Assembly (NCBI GenBank): GCA_004562975.1 | Contig: SFQP01000019.1 | Location: 1-13,500 of the forward strand | Direction of reading: 5' to 3' | Source of the DNA: a bacterium | Lineage (GTDB): Bacteria; Bacteroidota; Bacteroidia; Bacteroidales; Bacteroidaceae | Length of the DNA stretch: 13,500 bases | Shown here: positions 1-7,456 of the stretch, piece by piece | How positions within the stretch are numbered: position 1 is the first letter of the stretch | Layout: every line of letters starts with the position of its first letter | The notes under the pieces: model-generated | What the model was told of the DNA's origin: nothing | What the model saw: the letters and a program-made list of their open reading frames with translations, nothing else | Databases searched by the model: none | Position numbers and translations under genes: made by a program

Positions 1-637
1 CCCCGGCCTGCATCCATCCGGCCACCATGGCGCGCAGCCAGCGGCGGAACACGAGGTGCCACAGCGGGTCGTCGCTGACCATGGAGGCCACGCGGCCCAT
101 GCGGTCGGTGCCGTCCCACTGGGGCAGGTCCTTGAGGTATTGGCGCAGGGGATGGTAGGAGGGCACGGCCTCGGAGTAGAGGTAGCAGTCCACCCAGCTG
201 CGGTAGCACTGCGGCAGCTCTTCCTGCACGTTCATAACCAGCGTGTTGTGCAGGCGGTCGGTCATGGGCAGGAAGTCCGCCGCACCGTCCTTCTCACGCA
301 GTTCGATGTTGTTGTCCAGCTCGTTGTAACGCAGCTGCCACCGTTCATCCACGATCTTGCGGATGCGCGAAGGGGTGATGTACTTTTCGTCTGACTGCTG
401 AAAGCTCGAATCGGGGGATACGTTCTCTGAAACCGCCAGACATTGTTCGCTGGCGCGGTTGGCGGTGGTTCGGGGTGTGGGTTGGTGTTTTTCAACGGCA
501 GCAGAACCGTTGGTACGGGGTACGCCGAATTTCCGCCATACTACTTCGATGAACTTGTTCCAGATAACGCTTTTGCTGAAGCGTCCCGAGAGGCGGCTGA
601 GCAGGGCGCGCCAGAGTTGGATGAGCATTTTCTTCAT
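1..637 (-). CDS. VapE/VirE-type primase-helicase family protein, N-terminal part (runs off left edge)
   Basis: Reading leftward from an ATG at 637, one frame stays open for 212 codons to the window edge. The first 50 residues are basic and helical (starting MKKMLIQLWRALLSRLSG), followed by a polar linker. A conserved block begins near residue 85 (ITPSRIRKIVDERWQLRYNE). The last 50 residues contain PLRQYLKDLPQWDGTDRM and SDDPLWHLVFRRWLRAMVAG. That 'short-loop, W-D-G-T-D-R, D-P-L-W-h...M-V-A' pattern is the entry of the VapE/virulence-associated-E domain, a P-loop primase/helicase-like ATPase family found in prophages, satellites and Bacteroidales accessory cassettes. The Walker motifs would lie beyond the window and are not seen. 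The start at 637 fits a consensus promoter at 699–730; a second ATG lies three codons downstream. In other Bacteroidales such genes sit with HU-like DNA-binding and amidase genes, but no such neighbour is visible here. Family call is moderately sure; function is inferred. Confidence 0.78.
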   Translation of the reverse strand, partial: MKKMLIQLWRALLSRLSGRFSKSVIWNKFIEVVWRKFGVPRTNGSAAVEKHQPTPRTTANRASEQCLAVSENVSPDSSFQQSDEKYITPSRIRKIVDERWQLRYNELDNNIELREKDGAADFLPMTDRLHNTLVMNVQEELPQCYRSWVDCYLYSEAVPSYHPLRQYLKDLPQWDGTDRMGRVASMVSDDPLWHLVFRRWLRAMVAGWMQAG

Positions 638-698
638 GGCAAATGGGGATAAGGTAATGTGTTTTTATAGATAAATGTACTGTTGTCTTTCGACGCGG

Positions 699-730
699 CA
701 AAAGTACGTACGCTGCTTGTTTCCTGCAAA
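699..730 (-). promoter_or_regulatory. Bacteroidota promoter of the VapE-type gene
   Basis: On the minus strand, TTTG (727–730) and TACTTTTG (699–706) are separated by 20 nt. This matches the Bacteroidota primary sigma consensus TTTG-N19-21-TAnnTTTG. The start point would be near 692, giving a leader of about 55 nt before the ATG at 637. The 21-bp repeat array starts about 70 bp upstream of the -33 element. Confidence 0.75.
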
Positions 731-801
731 AAAAGTGTCGTTGACTTGCACAGTTTGTGCGGTGCGATAATGGTGCGATGGCGGCTTCTCTGCCGAAAGC
801 C

Positions 802-969
802 TTCACAAGTCCAGGCTTAGATTTTACAAGTCCAAGAGTAGTTTTCACAAGTCCGGGATTAGATTTCACAAGTCGCCGAGTTGTGAAACCAAGTCGGGGA
901 GTTGTCCATGCAAGTCGAGAATTTGTGACGGTAAACCAGTATTTTGTGAAGACAGGTCGGCGAGATGTG
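802..969. repeat. Eight-unit degenerate 21-bp tandem repeat
   Basis: Eight consecutive units of exactly 21 nt start at 802, 823, 844, 865, 886, 907, 928 and 949, with no insertion or deletion. The first four begin TTCACAAGTC or a close variant (TTTACAAGTC in unit 2). Units 4–8 end in TTGTG or a one-base variant (TTGTC, ATGTG), and the (C)AAGTC core persists through unit 6. Units 1 and 3 differ at few positions and later units drift progressively. Because 21 is divisible by three, two frames stay open across the array and produce repetitive, protein-like heptads on both strands; these are most likely artefacts. The array lies upstream of the minus-strand VapE promoter and in no recognisable gene. 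A 21-bp period is two turns of B-DNA, so equivalent bases face the same side. Confidence 0.85.
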
Positions 970-1044
970 CGCAGCACTTTCCGGTTACTCTATAATATGG
1001 CTCGCGCGCATATATTTATACGTACAATCTGTTCGGAAAAAGCA

Positions 1045-1220
1045 TTCACGCGTTCACCGGTTGTTCATTTTCCATTGATTTCCATCAGTTTTGCGTGTGA
1101 AGGCTTGCGCCGTGAAGCATTCACGCCTCTGTTTCCTGCTGTGAACACTTCACTCTCTAATCCTTCACACCTGAAACAGTTGAAAATCAACAAGTTACGC
1201 ACATTCTGTGAAGGTGTGAA
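1045..1220. promoter_or_regulatory. Cluster of TTCAC/GTGAA words with palindromic pairs
   Basis: Within 176 bp there are five TTCAC words (at 1045, 1053, 1120, 1149, 1164) and five GTGAA words (at 1097, 1112, 1141, 1208, 1216). Two pairs form tight palindromes: CGTGAA-gca-TTCACG (1111–1125) and GTGAA-cac-TTCAC (1141–1153). TTCACACCT near 1164 is mirrored by AGGTGTGAA ending at 1220. The same word also occurs in the 21-bp array. The pattern resembles binding sites for a dimeric DNA-binding protein or iterons, but which protein binds is unknown. No coding potential is credible here. Confidence 0.6.
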
Positions 1221-1375
1221 CACTTTTTCCGGTTTAATTTTACGTATATAGGGAACAGCGTTTTTATTTATTTGGCAAAATGAGGTTATGGGTACTGAAC
1301 CAAATTATCATCTCAATATTTCGTTTGTGATGAATGTGCCAGTTTGAATTTTAGTTGTGGTAAAGATGATATTGT
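1221..1375. other. Intergenic stretch without recognised content
   Basis: This AT-rich intergenic DNA lies between the TTCAC/GTGAA cluster and the ruvB promoters. I see no open frame with a family signature, no RNA gene and no strong hairpin. Confidence 0.5.
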
Positions 1376-1376
1376 G

Positions 1377-1406
1377 TTGTCTAAGTTCTCTTTAGTTGTA
1401 TCTTTG
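1377..1406 (+). promoter_or_regulatory. Candidate distal promoter of ruvB
   Basis: TTG (1377–1379) is followed after 19 nt by TATCTTTG (1399–1406), a perfect TAnnTTTG. It would give a leader of roughly 85–90 nt for ruvB. Confidence 0.55.
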
Positions 1407-1458
1407 GATAAGATAGGCTGCGGCTCGGCATAGGAAATGAAAATCCTTTGGCTTTTCC

Positions 1459-1490
1459 TTTCACTCTGCTCTCGCCTTGCACTATCTTTG
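1459..1490 (+). promoter_or_regulatory. Candidate proximal promoter of ruvB
   Basis: A second perfect -7 box, TATCTTTG (1483–1490), is preceded at 20 nt by a weaker TTTC (1459–1462). The expected start point (about 1495–1497) is only a few bases before the ATG at 1499, so a transcript from here would be almost leaderless. Confidence 0.5.
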
Positions 1491-1498
1491 CACCCGAT

Positions 1499-2542
1499 AT
1501 GGAGCAAGATACTTTTGACATAAGGGCAGAACAACGGACACCCGTTTCGTCAGAACGCGAGTTCGAGAACGCTTTGCGACCGTTGCAGTTCGACGACTTC
1601 AGCGGACAGCAAAAGGTGGTGGAGAACCTGCGCGTGTTCGTCGAAGCCGCCAAATACCGGGGTGAACCGCTCGACCATACCCTGCTGCACGGTCCTCCGG
1701 GACTGGGAAAAACCACGCTCTCGAATATCATAGCCAATGAGCTGGGCGTGGGCTTCAAACTGACTTCCGGACCTGTGCTCGACAAGCCCGGCGACCTGGC
1801 CGGACTGCTGACAAGTCTCGAACCCAACGATGTGCTCTTTATCGATGAAATCCACCGGCTGTCGCCCGTGGTGGAGGAATACCTCTATTCTGCCATGGAG
1901 GACTACCGCATCGACATCATGATTGACAAAGGGCCGGCGGCACGCAGCATACAAATTGACCTGAGTCCGTTTACCCTGATAGGAGCCACCACACGCAGCG
2001 GACTGCTCACCGCCCCGCTCCGCGCCCGCTTCGGTATCAACCTGCACTTGGAGTACTATGATGCCGATACGCTTTGTCATATCATTACCCGCTCTGCCGG
2101 CATCCTGCGCGTGCCCATCGAACCCCGTGCCGCCGCCGAGATTGCCGGACGCTCGCGCGGAACGCCGCGTATCGCCAACGCGCTGCTGAGAAGGGTGCGC
2201 GACTTTGCCCAGGTGAAGGGCAACGGACGCATTGACGAAAGCATTGCCGGCTTCGCGCTCGAAGCACTCAACATAGACCGCTACGGGCTGGATGAGATTG
2301 ACAACAAAATCCTGCTCACCATCATCGACAAGTTCAAAGGCGGCCCCGTGGGCATCACCACCATCGCCACCGCCATCGGCGAGGATGCCGGCACGGTGGA
2401 GGAGGTGTACGAGCCTTTCTTGATCAAAGAGGGTTTCATACGCCGCACACCGCGAGGACGCGAGGTGACGGACCTGGCTTACAAACACCTGGGGCGCAGC
2501 CGCTACGGGGCACCCTACGGCGAACCCTCTCTTTTCGACTGA
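1499..2542 (+). CDS. ruvB: Holliday junction branch migration DNA helicase RuvB
   Basis: This is the AAA+ motor that, with RuvA, drives branch migration of Holliday junctions in recombination and repair; it acts as hexameric rings on DNA in the cytoplasm. The 347-residue length is normal for the family. Walker A is GPPGLGKTT (residues 65–73) and Walker B is [10 protein letters not shown] (111–120). The sensor-1/arginine-finger block [18 protein letters not shown] runs 162–179. The C-terminal winged helix contains [17 protein letters not shown] and [17 protein letters not shown] chose ATG 1499 ([11 protein letters not shown]) because it matches the N-terminus usual in Bacteroidota. The longer in-frame TTG at 1448 would lie upstream of the proximal promoter box and adds a non-conserved stretch. 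The next gene, ybeY, is 64 nt downstream on the same strand and may be co-transcribed. Identification is secure. Confidence 0.97.
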   Translation: MEQDTFDIRAEQRTPVSSEREFENALRPLQFDDFSGQQKVVENLRVFVEAAKYRGEPLDHTLLHGPPGLGKTTLSNIIANELGVGFKLTSGPVLDKPGDLAGLLTSLEPNDVLFIDEIHRLSPVVEEYLYSAMEDYRIDIMIDKGPAARSIQIDLSPFTLIGATTRSGLLTAPLRARFGINLHLEYYDADTLCHIITRSAGILRVPIEPRAAAEIAGRSRGTPRIANALLRRVRDFAQVKGNGRIDESIAGFALEALNIDRYGLDEIDNKILLTIIDKFKGGPVGITTIATAIGEDAGTVEEVYEPFLIKEGFIRRTPRGREVTDLAYKHLGRSRYGAPYGEPSLFD

Positions 2543-2606
2543 AACCCGGCTGGCTGGCCGCAGCTCCCGGCCATAGCCCCTCCCGGCGTTTCGCAATTCT
2601 TTTTTC

Positions 2607-3038
2607 ATGATTACTTATCAGACCATTGAAGTGGAAATGCCCGCCCTGCCGAAGGCCAAAACGTCGGCCTGGGTGCGGCAGGTGGCCGCAAGCTACGGCA
2701 AAAGGGTGGGCGACGTGGCCTACATATTCTGCAATGACGACAAAATCCTGGAGGTGAACCGCCAATATCTCCAGCATGACTATTTCACCGACATCATCAC
2801 CTTCGACTATACCGAGGGCGACCGCATCGGCGGTGACCTGTTCATCAGCCTTGACACGGTGCGCTCCAATGCCGAACTCTTCGGCCGCCCTTACGCCGAG
2901 GAGTTGCACCGAGTGGTCATCCACGGCATCCTGCACCTTTGCGGCATCAACGACAAGGGACCCGGCGAACGCGAAATCATGGAGGAGGCTGAAAATCAGG
3001 CACTCCGTTTGTTGCCGCCCGATGAGTTGGGTGGCTGA
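2607..3038 (+). CDS. ybeY: Endoribonuclease YbeY (rRNA maturation factor)
   Basis: YbeY is a small metal-dependent RNase-fold protein needed for 16S rRNA 3'-end maturation and ribosome quality control. At 143 residues it has the normal family length. The signature HGILHLCGINDK covers residues 106–117, with His106 and His110 as metal ligands. The third position (116), His in E. coli, is Asp here; the Asp form is, to my knowledge, usual in Bacteroidota. Upstream, the conserved segment DIITFDY (62–68) and GGDLFISLD (75–83) support the call. It starts 64 nt after ruvB with no obvious promoter between, so a ruvB–ybeY transcript is likely. Just after the stop, a short CGGCG-tttc-CGCCG stem (3039–3052) lacks a T-tract, so I do not call it a terminator. 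Confidence 0.93.
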   Translation: MITYQTIEVEMPALPKAKTSAWVRQVAASYGKRVGDVAYIFCNDDKILEVNRQYLQHDYFTDIITFDYTEGDRIGGDLFISLDTVRSNAELFGRPYAEELHRVVIHGILHLCGINDKGPGEREIMEEAENQALRLLPPDELGG

Positions 3039-3156
3039 CGGCGTTTCCGCCGGAGCCTTCAGCCCCAAAAATCTTGCGCTGACAGGTCCGATTTGTCTGT
3101 TTTCTACTCTTTTAGGCCAATTTGGCCGATTGTTCTGGAATTTAAGGTGTAATTTC

Positions 3157-3187
3157 TTGGAATTAAGGAAAACTTTTTAGATTTTTG
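3157..3187 (+). promoter_or_regulatory. Candidate promoter of the inositol-phosphate synthase gene
   Basis: TTG (3157–3159), then 20 nt, then GATTTTTG (3180–3187) matches TAnnTTTG except for the first two bases. It would leave a leader of about 100 nt containing an AAAGGAG at 3196–3202, too far from the ATG to be a ribosome-binding site. The support is moderate. Confidence 0.35.
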
Positions 3188-3295
3188 CGGTTTTAAAGGA
3201 GTAGGCTCACAGGTGGGTTGGGAAGAAAAGCTTCTCTTTTCCGCCTTATTTGTATGCTTAATCCCCAACAATATATTACAAAGTTTTAAATATCT

Positions 3296-4588
3296 ATGGA
3301 ACCTGCAACAGGAAAATTAGGCGTGATGTGCGTCGGCCTCGGCGCGGTGACAACGACCTTCATGACCGGTGTGCTGATGACCCGCAAGGGCTTGGCCAAA
3401 CCGGTCGGCTCAATGACCCAATACGACAAGATTCGTGTAGGCCGAGGAAAAGACAAGAAATATCTCCACTATGGTGAGATAGTGCCTTTGGCCTCGCTTA
3501 ATGACATTGTGTTTGGTGCCTGGGACGTTTATCCCGCCAATGCTTATGAGAGTGCGCTCAACGCTGAAGTGCTGAAAGAAAAGGACATCGAACCCGTCCG
3601 CGACGAACTCAAGGCCATCAAGCCCATGAAGGCCGCCTTCGACCGCAACTATGCCAAACGTTTGGATGGCGACAACGTCAAGGACTGCGCCACGCGCTGG
3701 GACATGGTGGAAGCACTCCGCGAGGACATCCGCCAGTTCAAAGCCCAGAACGGTTGCGACCGTATCGTGGTGATTTGGGCCGCTTCGACCGAAATCTATG
3801 TGCCGGTTGACGAGAACGTGCATGGCACGCTCGCCGCGCTGGAAGCTGCCATGAAGGCCAACGATACCGAGCACGTGGCTCCCTCCATGTGCTACGCTTA
3901 CGCCGCACTGGCAGAAGGTGCTCCCTTCATCATGGGTGCGCCCAACACCACCGTGGACATTCCCGCCATGTGGGAAATGGCCGAAAAGACCAAGATGCCC
4001 ATCGCCGGCAAGGACTTCAAGACGGGCCAGACTTTGGTGAAGTCGGGCTTCGCTCCCATCATCGGCACGCGCTGCCTCGGCCTGAGCGGATGGTTCTCCA
4101 CCAACATCCTCGGTAATCGCGACGGACTCGTGCTCGACGAGCCGGCCAACTTCCACACGAAGGAGGTTTCCAAACTGTCCACCCTCGAAAGCATCCTCGT
4201 GCCCGAAGACCAGCCCGACCTCTACACGGACTACTACCACAAGGTGCGCATCAACTATTATCCGCCCCGCAACGACAACAAGGAGGGATGGGACAACATT
4301 GACATCTTCGGCTGGATGGGCTATCCCATGCAGATCAAGATCAACTTCCTCTGCCGCGACTCTATCCTCGCCGCCCCGTTGCTCCTTGACCTCGTGCTGC
4401 TGTCCGACCTCGCCGCCCGCAAGGGACGCTACGGCACGCAACGCTTCCTCAGCTTCTTCCTCAAGAGCCCCATGCACGACTACACGCAGGGCGAGGTGCC
4501 CGTCAACCACCTCTTCCAGCAGTATGTCATGCTGAAGAACGCCATCCGCGAAATGGGCGGTTACGAAGCCGACGAGGAAATCGATTGA
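3296..4588 (+). CDS. myo-Inositol-1-phosphate synthase
   Basis: This enzyme makes 1L-myo-inositol 1-phosphate from glucose 6-phosphate using NAD by internal oxidation, aldol closure and reduction. The N-terminal Rossmann motif is GLGAVTTTF (about residues 14–22). The catalytic region is recognisable from GAPNTTVDIP, GKDFKTGQTLVKSG (active-site lysines), WFSTNILGNRDG, VRINYYPPRNDNKEGWDN and QIKINFLCRDSILAAPLLLD. The length, 430 residues, fits prokaryotic members. In gut Bacteroidales the homologous enzyme supplies inositol for phosphatidylinositol and inositol sphingolipids, where the gene usually sits with CDP-alcohol phosphotransferase and phosphatase genes. None of those partners is next to it here: ybeY is upstream and a DUF5686 gene downstream. 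It appears to be a single-gene unit, with a possible promoter at 3157–3187 and a hairpin after it. Enzyme identity is secure; the role in lipid synthesis is inference. Confidence 0.95.
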   Translation: MEPATGKLGVMCVGLGAVTTTFMTGVLMTRKGLAKPVGSMTQYDKIRVGRGKDKKYLHYGEIVPLASLNDIVFGAWDVYPANAYESALNAEVLKEKDIEPVRDELKAIKPMKAAFDRNYAKRLDGDNVKDCATRWDMVEALREDIRQFKAQNGCDRIVVIWAASTEIYVPVDENVHGTLAALEAAMKANDTEHVAPSMCYAYAALAEGAPFIMGAPNTTVDIPAMWEMAEKTKMPIAGKDFKTGQTLVKSGFAPIIGTRCLGLSGWFSTNILGNRDGLVLDEPANFHTKEVSKLSTLESILVPEDQPDLYTDYYHKVRINYYPPRNDNKEGWDNIDIFGWMGYPMQIKINFLCRDSILAAPLLLDLVLLSDLAARKGRYGTQRFLSFFLKSPMHDYTQGEVPVNHLFQQYVMLKNAIREMGGYEADEEID

Positions 4589-4628
4589 TATTTGTACTCT
4601 TGAAGGCTGCCTAAAGCCTTGAATGACC

Positions 4629-4691
4629 ATGAAAAGCTTCACGACACCTTTACCCGTTTGTACGGGACGAGCCTGCCGTGAAGCTTTTCAT
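4629..4691. terminator. Large nested hairpin, probable terminator
   Basis: Two 15-nt arms (4629–4643 and 4677–4691) are perfect inverted copies. They begin ATGAAAAGC on the left and end GCTTTTCAT on the right. The 33-nt interior contains a second stem, CCCGT-ttgt-ACGGG (4653–4666). The structure lies 40 nt after the inositol-phosphate synthase stop. The T-rich part is inside the right arm rather than after it, so termination is plausible but another RNA role cannot be excluded. Confidence 0.6.
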
Positions 4692-4766
4692 CTCTCTCCC
4701 TCTATTGAACCCATTGATAGGACTCCCCTTTAACCTTCCGCTCAACCAGTAATTTTCTTTCAAACG

Positions 4767-7364
4767 GTGAAAAGATTCTTCTTCCTGCTCCTCTTGTTCT
4801 CCTGCTGTGTCATGGCTGCTTTGGCCCAGAAAAAGCTCTCCGGCGTGGTGGTCGACTCCAAGACAGGTGAAAAGCTCCCCTTCGTCAACGTGGTCTACAC
4901 CAGCGGCGGCGGAACGCAAACCGATCTGGACGGACACTTCAAGCTTCCCTTCCGGGCGGGGCGGCTGCGGCTTTCGGTCATCGGCTACGAAACGAAAACC
5001 GTTTCCGTGAAGGCGGCAGCCGACTCACTCGTGTTCAAGCTCGACGCGCTCGAAACGGCCCTGAACGCTGCCGTCGTGGTGGGCAAGAAGACTAAATACT
5101 CGCGCAAGAACAATCCGGCTGTGGAACTGATGAAGAAGGTCATTGAAGCCAAGAAGGAGAGCGACCTGCACGTCTACGACTATTACAGCATAGACAAATA
5201 CAACAAAATAACCTTCGCGCTCAACGAGGTGACCGACCGCATTTTCGAGGAAGGCTCGTTCAAGAAATTCCCCTTCCTCAAAGAACACGTGGAGGTGTGC
5301 AACGAAACCGGGAAACTCATCCTTCCCATCTCGGTCGACGAGACCGTTACGCGGCTCATCTATCGCCGCGAACCCAAATCGGAGAAGAGCATCATCCTCG
5401 GACAACGCTCCAACGGCATCAACGACCTCCTGAACACGGGCGACATCATCAACACCATGCTCAAGGACTGCTTCACCGATGTCGACATCTACAAGGACGA
5501 GGTGCGCCTGCTCCAATACCCTTTCACCAGCCCCATCGCCACACACACGGGCATCAGTTTTTACCGTTACTTCATTGTTGACACGCTCATGGTGGACGGC
5601 AAGGACAAGTGCATACGTGTGGACTTCACTCCCAACAATCCGCAGGATTTCGGGTTCTCCGGAAGCCTTTACATCCTGGCCGACAGCACTTACCGCGTGC
5701 GGAAGGTGGACATGGGCATACCGGTGCGCTCGGATGTCAACTTTGTCGAGAGTATGCGCATCATCCAGAGCTTCGAACAGCTGCCTTCGGGCGAACAGGT
5801 GCTGATAAAGGACGATATGCTCGTGCAGCTCAAGATAGCGAAGTTCTTGAATAAGTTCCAGGTGAAACGCACCACCGAATACTCTAACTTCTCCTTCGCC
5901 CCCATCCCCGACCGCACCTTCAAGTTCAAGGGGGAAACCCTCACCGCCTCCAACGCACAGATGCAGAATGAAGCTTTCTGGGAAACACATCGTGCTGACT
6001 CTCTCACCAAGAGCGAGGGCAGTCTGGACCTGCTCGTCAGAAGGCTGGAACAGGTAAAGGGCTTCAAACCCGTGCTGTGGGTGGCCAAGGCATTCATCGA
6101 AAACTTTGTGGAAACAAGTCTTGACCCCGAGAAACCTTCCAAGGTCGACATTGGACCGGTCAACACGATGCTCACGCAGAACACCGTAGACGGGTTCCGT
6201 ATGAGGGTTTCTGCACAGACCACCGCCAACTTCAACAAGCACCTCTTCCTCAAGGGGTATGCGGCCTATGGCTTCAAGGACCAGAAGGTGAAGGGCATGG
6301 GCGAGGTGACTTACTCCTTCAACGAGAAAGCTTACCTGCCCCGTGAGTTCCCCGTGAACAACCTTACCTTTAATTACACGCGCGACGTGATGTCGCCATC
6401 CGACAAGTTCATGCCTACCGACAAGGACAATGTGTTCACCTCCTTCAAATGGACCAAGGTGAACCACATGATGTATTTTGAAACTTACCGCCTACTTTGG
6501 GACCGCGAGTGGGAGAACGGTCTGCGCTTCAACATCCAGGCTGCCACCTCAAAGGACGAACCCACGCTTTCGCTCTTCTATCAGCCCCTTTCCAGCGGCT
6601 CCCTCAGCGGCGACCCCGCAAGCTGCTATCCTTACATCCGCACGTACGACCTCACCGTAGGTCTGCGCTTCCAGCCCGGCGTTACCTGGATCAACACCAA
6701 GCAGCGACGCATAGCCGCCAACAACGATGCTCCCATCTTCAGCCTGAACCATACCGCCGGTCTCTACAACTTCGGCCATGCAGACTATGCCTACAACTTT
6801 ACCGAAGCCGGCATTTACAAACGCTTGTGGTTGGCCTCTTGGGGAAAGATGGACTTCTATGTCAAGGGGGGCGTGCAGTGGAACAAGGTGCCCTTCCCCC
6901 TGCTCATCATGCCTGCTGCCAACCTGTCGTACATCATGGAGGACTATACCTTCAACCTCATCGACAACATGGAGTTCCTCAACGACCGCTACGCTTCGCT
7001 CATGTACTCCTGGGACTTGAACGGCAAAATCCTGAACCGCATCCCCCTCATCCGCAAGCTGAAATGGCGCGAGTACATCGGCTGCAACGTGCTGTGGGGA
7101 ACGCTCACGAGCAAAAACAATCCTTATCTTGGCAAGAACGCTGGCGACAGCCGACTGCTCTACTTCCCCGGCGAGATGCAGGCGGATGGCAGTTGTGAAA
7201 CCCTTTCCCATGTCATGGACAAGAAACGGCCTTATGTCGAGCTGGTGGCCGGTATCCACAACATTTTCAAGATATTCCATATCGAGTACGTCCACCGTAT
7301 GAACTACCACTATCCTGGCACGCAGAAGTGGGGCATACGCGGCATGTTCCGCCTCACGTTCTGA
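4767..7364 (+). CDS. DUF5686 outer-membrane protein with CarboxypepD_reg-like domain
   Basis: This 865-residue protein begins at a GTG. That start is needed because it supplies a classic signal peptide (KRFFFLLLLFSCCVMAALA, predicted cleavage before Gln21). The next ATG would cut into the signal. Residues about 23–105 form a carboxypeptidase-regulatory-like beta-sandwich (LSGVVVDSKTGEKLPFVNV, TDLDGHFKLPF, IGYET), typical of Bacteroidota surface proteins. The remainder has the DUF5686 pattern: a mixed domain with YDYYSIDKYNKI and LYILADSTYRVRKVDM, then a long alternating beta-strand region ending in aromatic Phe (GIRGMFRLTF), the C-terminal signature of an outer-membrane barrel. It is therefore inferred to be a barrel protein with a periplasmic N-terminal domain; substrate and function are unknown. 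It stands alone, with hairpins on both sides. A weak lipobox-like LFSC occurs in the signal, but cleavage at ALA|Q looks better. Confidence 0.88.
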   Translation: MKRFFFLLLLFSCCVMAALAQKKLSGVVVDSKTGEKLPFVNVVYTSGGGTQTDLDGHFKLPFRAGRLRLSVIGYETKTVSVKAAADSLVFKLDALETALNAAVVVGKKTKYSRKNNPAVELMKKVIEAKKESDLHVYDYYSIDKYNKITFALNEVTDRIFEEGSFKKFPFLKEHVEVCNETGKLILPISVDETVTRLIYRREPKSEKSIILGQRSNGINDLLNTGDIINTMLKDCFTDVDIYKDEVRLLQYPFTSPIATHTGISFYRYFIVDTLMVDGKDKCIRVDFTPNNPQDFGFSGSLYILADSTYRVRKVDMGIPVRSDVNFVESMRIIQSFEQLPSGEQVLIKDDMLVQLKIAKFLNKFQVKRTTEYSNFSFAPIPDRTFKFKGETLTASNAQMQNEAFWETHRADSLTKSEGSLDLLVRRLEQVKGFKPVLWVAKAFIENFVETSLDPEKPSKVDIGPVNTMLTQNTVDGFRMRVSAQTTANFNKHLFLKGYAAYGFKDQKVKGMGEVTYSFNEKAYLPREFPVNNLTFNYTRDVMSPSDKFMPTDKDNVFTSFKWTKVNHMMYFETYRLLWDREWENGLRFNIQAATSKDEPTLSLFYQPLSSGSLSGDPASCYPYIRTYDLTVGLRFQPGVTWINTKQRRIAANNDAPIFSLNHTAGLYNFGHADYAYNFTEAGIYKRLWLASWGKMDFYVKGGVQWNKVPFPLLIMPAANLSYIMEDYTFNLIDNMEFLNDRYASLMYSWDLNGKILNRIPLIRKLKWREYIGCNVLWGTLTSKNNPYLGKNAGDSRLLYFPGEMQADGSCETLSHVMDKKRPYVELVAGIHNIFKIFHIEYVHRMNYHYPGTQKWGIRGMFRLTF

Positions 7365-7456
7365 CCCTCCCGGCGCGTGGCCGCCTGAATGTTTGCCTCT
7401 ATTCCTGCTCAGACGACAATGCTGACAACTAAAGACAAGTCTTGTTCTGTGTGTCC

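Noticed and set aside
56..394. Plus-strand frame over the left edge
   Set aside because: The minus frame here encodes a coherent VapE-type protein continuous to the edge; the plus frame is its shadow.
802..969. CRISPR array
   Set aside because: Units are contiguous 21-mers without unique spacers, and no cas genes are in view.
757..1251. A 164-codon plus-strand open frame with heptad repeats (FTSPGLD, FTSPRVV)
   Set aside because: The repetition is a by-product of the 21-bp DNA repeat, whose length is a multiple of three; the opposite strand is equally open. There is no family signature, and the second half runs through the TTCAC/GTGAA cluster.
1448..1498. Longer ruvB start at TTG 1448
   Set aside because: It would place the start codon upstream of a promoter box and add 17 non-conserved residues; the MEQDTFDIR start matches the family.
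1550..2608. 352-codon minus-strand frame opposite ruvB
   Set aside because: It is antisense to a highly conserved gene in GC-rich DNA, with no recognisable domain; long antisense frames are expected there.
3039..3052. Terminator after ybeY (CGGCG-tttc-CGCCG)
   Set aside because: The stem is short and no T-tract follows.
3410..4642. 410-codon minus-strand frame opposite the inositol-phosphate synthase gene
   Set aside because: Low-complexity, Val/Gly/His-rich antisense shadow of a clear enzyme gene.
5025..6467. 480-codon minus-strand frame opposite the DUF5686 gene
   Set aside because: Antisense shadow with no family motif; the plus frame has a signal peptide and barrel features.
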